A DNA stretch of 26,357 nt from NCBI GenBank assembly GCA_003030745.1, contig PYVG01000017.1, forward strand, positions 1 through 26,357, written 5' to 3'. A program made the position numbers and the translations under genes. This document shows, piece by piece, positions 8,435 to 15,308 of the stretch. The first letter of the stretch is position 1; the number at the start of each line of letters is the position of its first letter. The notes beneath the pieces are model-generated. The model made no database searches. It had not been told where the DNA came from and worked only from the letters and a program-made list of their open reading frames with translations. Origin of the DNA: Pseudidiomarina aestuarii. GTDB lineage: Bacteria; Pseudomonadota; Gammaproteobacteria; Enterobacterales; Alteromonadaceae.

Positions 8435-8830
8435 TCACTTACGTAAATAAATGTCGTCTTCGCTTTCTTGGCTATCGGGGCCAAGCGACTTCAGCGTATA
8501 AGGGCGGTCTTCCTCACCGGGCATTTTGTACACGTAATCATTGCCCCACGGATCGACCGGAATATCTTCTGGAAAATAAGGACCCTGCCACCGTTCGTTG
8601 TCACTGGCCACTAACAGGTCTAAATTCGCTGGAAATGCGCCCAAGTCGAGACGGTAGGTACTAATAGACGTCTCCAACATACGCATTTGTGTTTGTGCGG
8701 TTTGCACTCGCGAATCATCTACCTTGCCGAACATTTGCGGCCCTACTAACGATGCCAGCAAACCCACAATGACCATCACAATCAAAAGCTCTATTAGTGT
8801 AAAACCTTTGGCAGCTTTCATCATTTTCAT
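8435..8830 (-). CDS. gspG: T2SS-2 major pseudopilin GspG
   Basis: A 131-residue major pseudopilin. Leader MKMMKAAKG is followed by FTLIELLIVMVIVGLLASLV with Glu5; cleavage is predicted after Gly9. Diagnostic GspG features follow: a helix with TAQTQMRMLETSISTYRLDLG, the block ERWQGPYFPEDIPVDPWGN, and an acidic C terminus SLGPDSQESEDDI that matches the calcium-binding region of the family. It is the first gene of the T2SS-2 cluster and starts only 17 bp after the yjbH stop, with AAAGAAG as a weak ribosome site. That spacing suggests it is read from the yjb transcript. Having gspG first, ahead of gspE, differs from the usual Xps order, where gspE leads. Confidence 0.94.
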   Translation of the reverse strand: MKMMKAAKGFTLIELLIVMVIVGLLASLVGPQMFGKVDDSRVQTAQTQMRMLETSISTYRLDLGAFPANLDLLVASDNERWQGPYFPEDIPVDPWGNDYVYKMPGEEDRPYTLKSLGPDSQESEDDIYLRK

Positions 8831-8847
8831 GCTTCTTTGTCCCTTTT

Positions 8848-10998
8848 TTAATCAGTGTAGTACGGACTGCGACGGTCGGTAGAATTAAACAATTGAATAC
8901 TGCGCTGCAGCATTTGTCCACCATCACGAGTCAAAGGCGTCCAGCCAATCACACCACGGTTACGGCTATGCTGTAGTTGCAGCAGATCAATTGGAATACT
9001 AATGTAGAAGCCCTTAGTAAAGCTACCCTCACCGTAATCTTCAGACGATACATTGGTTTTCGACGCAAACGCGCCAACAATCATGCCACTACGAAACTTG
9101 TGTTCGAAGTTAATCTGCAACCCGCGATCGCCTGCCAAGAACTGCCCCGCTGCTACTTTAAACAACGAATTCGGCATAAAGTTCGGCTGCCAGTAGCCGG
9201 TCACATGGCCGGTAAATACATCGTAGTCGAGGAAGCCAGTATGACTCTCATAATCGCGTTGCTTGACCCAGTTCAAATCGACACCAAAGGCCCAATTGGC
9301 ATCCAATTCACGATACAACAACTCGGTTCCGACACCGCCGAACATCCGCTCCATGTACCCCGCGTAATATGCGGTATAAATATTGTCGGCCGGCTGGTCC
9401 ATATGGCTAATCTGTAGCCGTTCCATCCAGACATCGCTGAACGTCACATACTCACGGATGTAGGTGCGGACTCGTGGCAAGGGGGACTCGAAACCATCAA
9501 CGAGGAAATTGAACTCATCGAAGTTGGTCATCAAGTTACCACTTATGGTGCCATGGATGAACGTGTTCGGCGCAATCCACCAGTCACTGGTGACGTCCAG
9601 TCCCAACTGATACATGTAAAAGTTTTCAGGGTTCCCAAAGGCTTGGCGCAAGAACGGTTTAACACTGACCCGTGGGTAAGTAATTTTTATTTCACGCTCG
9701 TAAGCACCTTCTTTATCGCGCTCACTCAAGGGTGTATCGACTCGCGTCACCGCATCCGCAAAGGTGGTATTGATATCGCGTCGCTCAATTGCGTCCAGCG
9801 CAGTTTCGACATCAATCACATCGGTTGCCATCTGCATGTCGTCAATACTCTCAACGATCTCATAGCGCGTGATGGATTCTGGCAGTGCTGACGTTAAAGT
9901 TCGCGTGATATTTTCTATCGCAAATTCGTTATCACGGTAATAGGACTGATAACCATAAATTCGGGCAGTGTCGTCTGTTTCACTCTCGGCATTGGTTTTG
10001 AAGAACTGCATTTCCCGCACGTTCAAACCACCGTAACGGTTAATTTCGCGCGCTAAGCGCCGTAATTCTTGCTCGTCATCCAATGCCGTTAATGGCTCCA
10101 CTGCTTTTTCGCTGCCGCGCGCTGGAACGCTGCGGTCAACTTTGACTTGCCCAAGCGAAGTGAAGTTGGTTCTCATGGTAAAACCAAACATCCAGGTATT
10201 GCCGCGCTCATAGCTTAACTTCAATGAGAAATTGTCAGTCAGTTCATACTCAGCGCCATAATTCCAGCGCGAATCGGCTCGTAAATTCCCCAGGTAACGC
10301 TCATTGCTGTAATCATTGCCATCGTACTCGGCTTTCAGCGTTAATCCATCAATCGGGCTTTTATATTGGACACCGCCAAAGAGCGACGCGGGCCCACGAA
10401 ACCATTTATCGATTTCAAATTTACCACCACCGCCAAGGAACTCCTCTTCACGAGTACAGAAGCTGTCTCTGAGCTCGCAAAACGGGTTGGATATATCATC
10501 ACCACTACCTATATATCCCCAACCTAGACCGAGACTAAAATCGAAGTCACCGTAACGTTTGCTCGCGACCAAAAATTCACTGGCAAACACACCGGTGCCG
10601 GCTAAATCACGCCAACCTAAACTCACTTGCGGCAAATAATAGCTTTCTTCCAAGAGCCGAATTTTGACGTCTAAACCTTTATCTTTACCGGTCTGATCAC
10701 CACTGAAATTCGGATCGGCACTGTATAAAATAGGCCGGATATCCACATAGCGGATATTGGCTTCTAGCCATGGCAATAACTGCATAGACACAGACATGCG
10801 CCGATATTCTTCGCTGTCATAGTAGGTGCCTGAAAACTCGCCATAGGGCGCCATACGCGCAGTTGGCATTTGCAATAAGCCGACGCCACCATAGGCGGTT
10901 TGTGTGGCTGGCATTTCGTCCGCTTGCGCAGCGCCGAAAATCAATGCGATGGCGGCCGCTAATGCTGAGCGACGCCATGAAACAAACGTACACATCAT
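8848..10998 (-). CDS. yjbH: YjbH/GfcD-family outer-membrane polysaccharide export protein
   Basis: A 716-residue protein with a signal peptide ending near Ala26 (ALIFGAAQA). Right after it is the family signature GGVGLLQMPTARMAPYGEF, followed by long stretches of alternating aromatic strands (FDFSLGLGWGYIGSG, YGAEYELTDNFSLKLSYERG) as in beta-barrel lipid-independent outer-membrane proteins. A central acidic, helical region (about 290-430) separates the N-terminal barrel-like part from a C-terminal one. In E. coli YjbH and its paralogue GfcD belong to four-gene operons for extracellular or group 4 capsular polysaccharide; the exact role is not settled. The start at 10998 overlaps the yjbG stop by four bases; the adjacent ATG at 10995 is equally possible. 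It is about the usual length for the family (near 700). Confidence 0.9.
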   Translation of the reverse strand: MMCTFVSWRRSALAAAIALIFGAAQADEMPATQTAYGGVGLLQMPTARMAPYGEFSGTYYDSEEYRRMSVSMQLLPWLEANIRYVDIRPILYSADPNFSGDQTGKDKGLDVKIRLLEESYYLPQVSLGWRDLAGTGVFASEFLVASKRYGDFDFSLGLGWGYIGSGDDISNPFCELRDSFCTREEEFLGGGGKFEIDKWFRGPASLFGGVQYKSPIDGLTLKAEYDGNDYSNERYLGNLRADSRWNYGAEYELTDNFSLKLSYERGNTWMFGFTMRTNFTSLGQVKVDRSVPARGSEKAVEPLTALDDEQELRRLAREINRYGGLNVREMQFFKTNAESETDDTARIYGYQSYYRDNEFAIENITRTLTSALPESITRYEIVESIDDMQMATDVIDVETALDAIERRDINTTFADAVTRVDTPLSERDKEGAYEREIKITYPRVSVKPFLRQAFGNPENFYMYQLGLDVTSDWWIAPNTFIHGTISGNLMTNFDEFNFLVDGFESPLPRVRTYIREYVTFSDVWMERLQISHMDQPADNIYTAYYAGYMERMFGGVGTELLYRELDANWAFGVDLNWVKQRDYESHTGFLDYDVFTGHVTGYWQPNFMPNSLFKVAAGQFLAGDRGLQINFEHKFRSGMIVGAFASKTNVSSEDYGEGSFTKGFYISIPIDLLQLQHSRNRGVIGWTPLTRDGGQMLQRSIQLFNSTDRRSPYYTD

Positions 10999-11852
10999 GA
11001 AGTAGGATTCCAATAACGAACCAACGAACGCAATCGCTGATTCATACCCTGAAAGCGGTCAATTAACCACGCTTCAGGTATTTCGATAAACAACACCGCA
11101 CCATAGGGCGCTACTTGGTCATTATTGTTGTAGTAGGCAACCGGGATCTCCGTCAGTTGCCCAGTTAAATCAACTAATGCCACACTAGCCAATTTGGGTA
11201 ACCGCGCAAAAACTTGCTGTTGCTGCAGTACGCTACGAACCGATAACATTGAGTCATAGGCTTGAACTTGTGCTTGCCCACTCTGCGTCAAACCGACGAC
11301 TCGCCACGGAATAGCCGTGTTCGAGCTAGGTGGATACAAAAACTGATAAGTGCCAGCGGGAAGCAACGGATTGTGTTTAATAGCGCGCGAGGTATCTGCC
11401 GCTGAACTATAAAAACTGGGGCGTTCATAGGAGTAACCGGGCTGCATGTCAGAGCGCTCTTCAATAACTGTAACACCTACGGTTTCTGCACCGACAAGCG
11501 GCCACGAACGTACCTGTGCAGCCAATTGACGCAATGATTCAGCGACATCGTATTCACCAAAATCTCGATAGTATGCACTCATGGCAATCAAGTCAGTGAC
11601 AACCGCTGCTTGCTCGGTGCGAATTTGGTTTTGTTTGTTGGTACTGACCAATCGCGTAGCTGGCCAATAGGTTCCTGCTGGGATATCTGCCACTTGGTAG
11701 ACTTGACTCAGCCGCGGTCGCTCATTGAAGCCGTAAGTTTGTTGGCCGACGGTAATGGTCACGACTGCTTGATCTTGCGCTTGCACAGGTGCTGCTGCAA
11801 CGCTGATTAGCAGCCCAGCCGCGCCGAGCAATAATGTGGATAGATATCGCAT
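10995..11852 (-). CDS. yjbG: YjbG/GfcC-family periplasmic polysaccharide export protein
   Basis: A 285-residue protein with a cleavable signal (cleavage near Ala25, AAAPVQA). The first mature block, VTITVGQQTYGFNERPRLSQ, with AGTYWPATRLVST shortly after, matches the N-terminal layout of E. coli GfcC (its WPGALLTD segment). The C-terminal part (YDSMLSVRSVLQQQQVFARL, then ALVDLTGQL and APYGAVLFIEI) matches the GfcC beta-grasp-like domain followed by an amphipathic helix. GfcC is a soluble periplasmic protein needed for group 4 capsule assembly. The start at 11852 shares a base with the yjbF stop (TAATG). An upstream in-frame extension to 11921 would lack a signal peptide at the N terminus and was rejected. 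Confidence 0.85.
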   Translation of the reverse strand: MRYLSTLLLGAAGLLISVAAAPVQAQDQAVVTITVGQQTYGFNERPRLSQVYQVADIPAGTYWPATRLVSTNKQNQIRTEQAAVVTDLIAMSAYYRDFGEYDVAESLRQLAAQVRSWPLVGAETVGVTVIEERSDMQPGYSYERPSFYSSAADTSRAIKHNPLLPAGTYQFLYPPSSNTAIPWRVVGLTQSGQAQVQAYDSMLSVRSVLQQQQVFARLPKLASVALVDLTGQLTEIPVAYYNNNDQVAPYGAVLFIEIPEAWLIDRFQGMNQRLRSLVRYWNPTS

Positions 11853-12580
11853 TAGTACAAATCCCCACTGTAGGGCTTCACCTCGGCTAATGACGCATAG
11901 CCATGCTGCTGAGATAACCACTGTTCAGACTTGACGGTGCGCCCATTGGCAAGCCAAAAGGTGTTGGTAAAGGATTGCGGTCCAAACAGCGCATTATCTG
12001 CATAAATGCCCTGCTCAGTAATTTCAATCACATCCAGTTCGGTGCCGTCAGGATGAATGTAGGTTTGCGTGGTTGATGCGACTGAAAATGAACTGCTTAC
12101 TGCAATTCGTTGCGCTTGCAGCGTGCCATGACCGAGAAACTCAGCTTCACGTTCCCAGGTCATTGGACAAGTGGTCAAGTCTTGTTGAAACCGCATTTTT
12201 TCAGTAAAGCAGAGCAGTGGGTCGGCATGCGTGTTACTGATGTGACGCGGAAATGCCGCCAGGCCGCTTGAGGCAACAATGCGCCCCCGCTGGGTCACAA
12301 TTACTTCACGCGAACCCGAAACCCAATTGCGTTGCGGTTGGATATCACCGCCACTGACTTTGTTCAGAATCGCTGCTATTTGTGGTGAGCTCTCGGTTTT
12401 GACATACACAGTTGCATACGTGAGGTCGTTGAGCGCTCGCTCAGTAAATACGAAGTCTTCTGGCTCACTAAAGGCGGTTTCGGCCATTTCCATAAAGTTG
12501 CTTACCCGCACACTGCAACCACTTAAGGTCAATAAGCTGGAGAGGACGACCAGAGGGATAACACGATTCAGCTTCAACAT
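11852..12580 (-). CDS. yjbF: YjbF/GfcB-family outer-membrane lipoprotein
   Basis: A 242-residue lipoprotein with signal MLKLNRVIPLVVLSSLLTLSGC; the lipobox is LSGC with Cys22 and the next residue is Ser, so outer-membrane location is expected. Conserved segments shared with E. coli GfcB/YjbF are visible: ALNDLTYATVYVKTES, the SREVIVTQRGRIVASSGL block and the C-terminal NTFWLANGRTVKSEQWL. The family works with YjbG and YjbH in polysaccharide secretion. An intrinsic terminator lies just upstream (12594-12626), so expression of this gene and those below should depend on readthrough or on a promoter I cannot see in the short gap. Confidence 0.88.
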   Translation of the reverse strand: MLKLNRVIPLVVLSSLLTLSGCSVRVSNFMEMAETAFSEPEDFVFTERALNDLTYATVYVKTESSPQIAAILNKVSGGDIQPQRNWVSGSREVIVTQRGRIVASSGLAAFPRHISNTHADPLLCFTEKMRFQQDLTTCPMTWEREAEFLGHGTLQAQRIAVSSSFSVASTTQTYIHPDGTELDVIEITEQGIYADNALFGPQSFTNTFWLANGRTVKSEQWLSQQHGYASLAEVKPYSGDLY

Positions 12581-12593
12581 TTCTTACGCTCTT

Positions 12594-12626
12594 AAAAAAA
12601 TACCGCAGTGCGCACCTGCGGTATTT
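12594..12626 (-). terminator. Intrinsic terminator between yjbE-like and yjbF genes
   Basis: On the minus strand an 11 bp perfect stem (AAATACCGCAG pairing with CTGCGGTATTT) with a 7-base loop is followed directly by a run of seven T. The arms are at 12616-12626 and 12598-12608 and the T run corresponds to 12594-12600. This is a textbook Rho-independent terminator, placed 27 bp after the stop of the proline-rich small gene and 14 bp before yjbF. It would allow much more of the small secreted protein than of YjbFGH. Confidence 0.85.
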
Positions 12627-12652
12627 CGTATTTACAGTATTGCTCTACCAAC

Positions 12653-13015
12653 TTAGAACGAACCGGTTGTAGTGGTAACCGTAGTTGTTGTTGGTGGAGT
12701 AGTCACCGGAGGCTCAGTTACTGGAGGCTCGGTCACCGGAGGCTCAGTCACCGGCGGCGGAGGCGGCGGTGGTGGCGGCGGTGGTGGCGGTGGCGGTGGC
12801 GGTGGTGGAGGCGGCGGCTCAGAGTCGCTGCTGTCCAACATAGTCACGCCTGCAGCTACAGCGATGGTTGTCGCGATAACTACTTTCGGAGTCACTGCGC
12901 CAAAACCGCTCGCTGAATCAGGAGCAACTTCACCACTACCTTGCATAGCAATAGCAGCTGGCGTAAGCGCCACGCTAATTGCAACAGCTAAAGCAGTACG
13001 TTTTAACATTTTCAT
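12653..13015 (-). CDS. YjbE/GfcA-like small secreted protein with polyproline run and Thr-rich tail
   Basis: A 120-residue protein. It has a signal peptide (MKMLKRTALAVAISVALTP, cleavage near Ala23), a short linker, and a hydrophobic Ala/Val/Thr segment (about 48-64, PKVVIATTIAVAAGVTML). An acidic patch DSSDSE comes next, then 22 consecutive prolines, three VTEPP repeats and a Thr-rich C terminus ending TTTTGSF. E. coli YjbE and GfcA, which begin the yjbEFGH and gfcABCDE operons, are also small secreted proteins with a hydrophobic middle and a Thr-rich tail, and the gene sits in the same place here. Homology is inferred from layout and synteny, not clear residue identity, and the polyproline run is not part of those E. 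coli proteins. Ribosome site AGAGG precedes the ATG. The following terminator would make this a mostly monocistronic message. Confidence 0.7.
   Translation of the reverse strand: MKMLKRTALAVAISVALTPAAIAMQGSGEVAPDSASGFGAVTPKVVIATTIAVAAGVTMLDSSDSEPPPPPPPPPPPPPPPPPPPPPPVTEPPVTEPPVTEPPVTTPPTTTTVTTTTGSF
12708..12817 (-). repeat. Simple-sequence tract: 22 Pro codons plus three 15-bp repeats
   Basis: Inside the yjbE-like gene, 12752-12817 is 22 proline codons (CCN, read as GGN-type triplets on the plus strand). 12708-12752 contains three nearly identical 15-base units coding VTEPP. The codons of the Pro run are mixed (CCG, CCA, CCT by third base), so it is not a pure triplet expansion. The VTEPP units differ by only one or two bases, as expected of recent tandem duplication. 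Such tracts can change length by slippage in frame. Confidence 0.85.
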
Positions 13016-13094
13016 ACACCTCTATGTGTTTGATTGGCCAATCGATAACCGGACTCCTGTCCGACTATGATTGCTGCCAGATTAGCATGATGTT
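13016..13094 (-). promoter_or_regulatory. Likely promoter/operator region of the yjb group
   Basis: A 79 bp gap between mscS and the yjbE-like gene. It contains a perfect 12 bp palindrome GATTGGCCAATC at 13032-13043, 17 bp before the start codon, and a small hairpin CGGAC-TCCT-GTCCG at 13050-13063. Neither is followed by a T run, so they do not look like a terminator. The palindrome is a candidate protein binding site. I cannot assign convincing -35/-10 boxes. The E. coli yjbEFGH operon is under Rcs control, but no Rcs box is claimed here. Confidence 0.35.
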
Positions 13095-13922
13095 TTATTC
13101 TTGTGAAGCAACTTTGTGTAAATGAACATCCATTTGAGGATACGGAATTCCGATGCCATTTTGATCAAGTGCCAGCTTAATTTCTCGCATCAGATCCCAG
13201 TACACACCCCAGTAATCAGTGCCCTTAACCCACGGGCGCACAATGAAATCAACGGATGAGCTGTTCAGTGCGTGAACCTGAATATTCGGTGCTGGCTCTG
13301 GCAAGATACGCGAGTCTTTGGCGAGCACTTGCTCAAAGACTTCTTTACATTTCTGTAGGTCAGCGTCGTACGAAACGCCAATCAACAAATCGACTCGACG
13401 CGTGTCTTCACGATTGTAATTAGTAATTGGCTGCGTCGTTATTTGTGCGTTTGGCACAAACACCACTTTATTGTCAGGCGTTTTCATGATGGTTTGGAAG
13501 ATATTCACTTCTTCCACGGTGCCAGATACGCCACCTGCATCGACATATTCACCCGCGCGGAATGGGCGAAACATAATAATTAATACGCCAGACGCAATAT
13601 TCGACAGTGAACCCTGCAAAGACAAACCAATAGCCAAGCCTGCAGCACCTAAAATGGCGATAAACGACGTGGTTTGCACACCCACTTGCGACAGCGCCAT
13701 CAGCAACGCGGCGATAAAGATGACGGTTTTGATAATGGCGGTAAGGAAAGAAATCACGGCGCCGTCCATGCCGCGCTTGTTCATTCCTTTTGCCATCAAC
13801 TTCGCGGTACTATTGGCGACGATTTTACCCACCACCAGAATGACAATACCGACAAGAATTTGTACGGCGTAACCGAGCAAGGTGGCTTGGTTATCGCTGA
13901 TCCAGGTCATGATTTGGTCCAT
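13095..13922 (-). CDS. mscS: Small-conductance mechanosensitive channel MscS
   Basis: A 275-residue channel closely matching E. coli MscS (286). It has TM1 (about 18-36), TM2 (about 60-80) and the pore-lining TM3 with the conserved GAAGLAIGLSLQGSLSNIAS, followed by LIIMFRPFRAGEYVD. The cytoplasmic beta and alpha/beta domains include FVPNAQITTQPITNYNRED and the C-terminal GIPYPQMDVHLHK. The channel opens under membrane tension to release solutes during osmotic downshock. The start at 13922 has ribosome site AGAGGG. It lies 57 bp after gspN with no clear terminator between them, so it may receive some T2SS-1 transcript. A role in secretion is not suggested by the sequence. Confidence 0.95.
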   Translation of the reverse strand: MDQIMTWISDNQATLLGYAVQILVGIVILVVGKIVANSTAKLMAKGMNKRGMDGAVISFLTAIIKTVIFIAALLMALSQVGVQTTSFIAILGAAGLAIGLSLQGSLSNIASGVLIIMFRPFRAGEYVDAGGVSGTVEEVNIFQTIMKTPDNKVVFVPNAQITTQPITNYNREDTRRVDLLIGVSYDADLQKCKEVFEQVLAKDSRILPEPAPNIQVHALNSSSVDFIVRPWVKGTDYWGVYWDLMREIKLALDQNGIGIPYPQMDVHLHKVASQE

Positions 13923-13979
13923 AAAACCCTCTTTTGAATCAAATTGATACTAGCTATACGGCCATAAAGTGTAGCTGGT

Positions 13980-14768
13980 TTAGAAACGAAATCCAAATGC
14001 ATAACGGCCTGCGGCATCAGGTTGCCCAATGAATGGCAAGACTTCTTGAACCTCCGCTGGTGTTTCGATAGTGGGCTGGAAGAACCCATCAATGCGGCCA
14101 CGAGGAATTTGTCGTGAGCCTTCCACCAACGCCTCAAAACTGAGACCTAGACGGTTGGAGCTCGGCATCGTTATGGCAATCGCCTCAGCGTCAGTGCAGT
14201 TTAATTGCATGGCAAAGTCACCTAATTCGAGCCAACGATTCTCCAGTTGCACCTGCACCGAATTGCCTTCAATGCTGGCTTCTAAAGCTGAACACCAAGT
14301 GGGCTGCTGCCAACTGGCCAATTGATAATCTTGAATGTTGAGGTTCCAGCGACCGTCGGTTGGCACCAGCATCGGCACATTGAGTGCTCGGGCACCACGT
14401 AAAATGTCTCCGCTCAAGTTGGCGTTAAACGCTTGCAACCCTGAGCTAGTGGCGCTGAGTGAGCCCTGCCCGAAGACTAAATTGGTTAATTGCGGGACGT
14501 TAAAGTCGACTGCGAGCGTGCCTGTGACCAGTGCCCACGGACTGACTTGCCAGCTCACTTGTTGCAGTTGTATGGGTGCGCCTGTTGGGAGGCGCGTTTC
14601 AACGCTCGATGCGCTACCACTCCATAACGAGCCCTGTAAGCCATGCAGACTCACCTGCTGGGCGGCGGGCGTTTGCGCGAGCGCCCAACCAATCAATCGC
14701 GCCGGTGCTAATACGACCATCGCAATTAAATAGATAGGTATCAGCCACAGTAACCAAGTCCAACGCAT
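13980..14768 (-). CDS. gspN: T2SS-1 GspN
   Basis: A 262-residue protein with an N-terminal membrane segment (about 4-22, TWLLWLIPIYLIAMVVLA) and a large periplasmic part. The block LHGLQGSLWSGSASSV early in the mature region is the recognisable GspN motif, and the C terminus ends in beta-strands (GRYAFGFRF). GspN occurs in a subset of T2SS loci as the last gene after gspM and is dispensable or of unclear role in several species. Its start codon overlaps the gspM stop by one base. The second T2SS in this window has no counterpart of this type; its XpsN-like gene belongs to the GspC functional class despite the shared letter. Confidence 0.88.
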   Translation of the reverse strand: MRWTWLLWLIPIYLIAMVVLAPARLIGWALAQTPAAQQVSLHGLQGSLWSGSASSVETRLPTGAPIQLQQVSWQVSPWALVTGTLAVDFNVPQLTNLVFGQGSLSATSSGLQAFNANLSGDILRGARALNVPMLVPTDGRWNLNIQDYQLASWQQPTWCSALEASIEGNSVQVQLENRWLELGDFAMQLNCTDAEAIAITMPSSNRLGLSFEALVEGSRQIPRGRIDGFFQPTIETPAEVQEVLPFIGQPDAAGRYAFGFRF

Positions 14769-15289
14769 TAGCCACGTACCTGCAGTTTGCGGACACGCAC
14801 TAAGCCGGGTGCACTGCCCTCGGCGACATCTAATGCTTCAATGACCATGCCACCTTGTCCTTGTAACGCGTTAAGCATTTGCACCAAATTGTTGAATGGT
14901 GCTTCATCAATCACTACCAACAAGCCACCTTGCCCTGGTTGCATGCGAGTGACGCTGATCTTGCTTTGATCGGCCAGACGGGTCACCCGCTGGGTCAGAC
15001 TGCCACTGGCTTGATTGGTGGTCGCAGCAGTGCTACCGCTGTCACGAGCGGCTTTCAACAATCCAGCCTGTTCGCGGACTTTCGCGAGAACCTGCTGTTG
15101 CGCTTGTAACTGGAGTTCACGTTCTGCAATACCGTTAGCAACGGGCAGCCAGGCAATCGCATACACAATTGCAACCACGGCTAAGCCACCCAACACGCTC
15201 ACGAGCGTGCGCTCACGGGTATTCATTTTCTGCCAATAAGGGTCGATCAGTGCTTTGGTCTGCTGGCTGAGTGAGTTAAATACTGTCAT
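14768..15289 (-). CDS. gspM: T2SS-1 assembly platform protein GspM
   Basis: A 173-residue bitopic protein. A cytoplasmic start (MTVFNSLSQQTKALIDPYWQ, then NTRERTLVSV) leads to one membrane segment (about 29-47, VLGGLAVVAIVYAIAWLP). A periplasmic coiled coil follows (ERELQLQAQQQVLAKVREQA), then a C-terminal ferredoxin-like domain with LVQMLNALQGQGGMVIEALD. The WxxxxxRER region before the anchor is typical of GspM. It pairs with GspL, encoded 19 bp upstream. Ribosome site TAGGAG precedes the ATG. Confidence 0.94.
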   Translation of the reverse strand: MTVFNSLSQQTKALIDPYWQKMNTRERTLVSVLGGLAVVAIVYAIAWLPVANGIAERELQLQAQQQVLAKVREQAGLLKAARDSGSTAATTNQASGSLTQRVTRLADQSKISVTRMQPGQGGLLVVIDEAPFNNLVQMLNALQGQGGMVIEALDVAEGSAPGLVRVRKLQVRG

Positions 15290-15308
15290 TTGTTATTGCT
15301 CCTACCTG

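Noticed and set aside
1..8830. T2SS-2 cluster as a type IV pilus or MSHA locus
   Set aside because: GspH/I/J/K-type minor pseudopilins including a Glu5-less GspK, a GspG with acidic calcium-site tail, and the M-N-D order fit T2SS; no PilM, PilQ-AMIN, PilT or MshA-type pilin genes are present.
8977..9417. 146-codon plus-strand frame opposite yjbH
   Set aside because: No recognisable domain or ribosome site; yjbH coding is continuous and has family signatures on the other strand.
12708..12817. Repeat tract as a CRISPR-like or non-coding array
   Set aside because: Units are multiples of three, contiguous and in frame with a secreted protein; there are no spacers.
13050..13063. Hairpin CGGAC-TCCT-GTCCG as a terminator for mscS
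   Set aside because: Only five base pairs and no following T run on either strand.
12672..13070. Plus-strand open frame rich in glycine, antisense to the proline-rich gene
   Set aside because: It is the mirror of the CCN codons. The minus-strand frame has a signal peptide, a ribosome site and a terminator; the plus frame has none.
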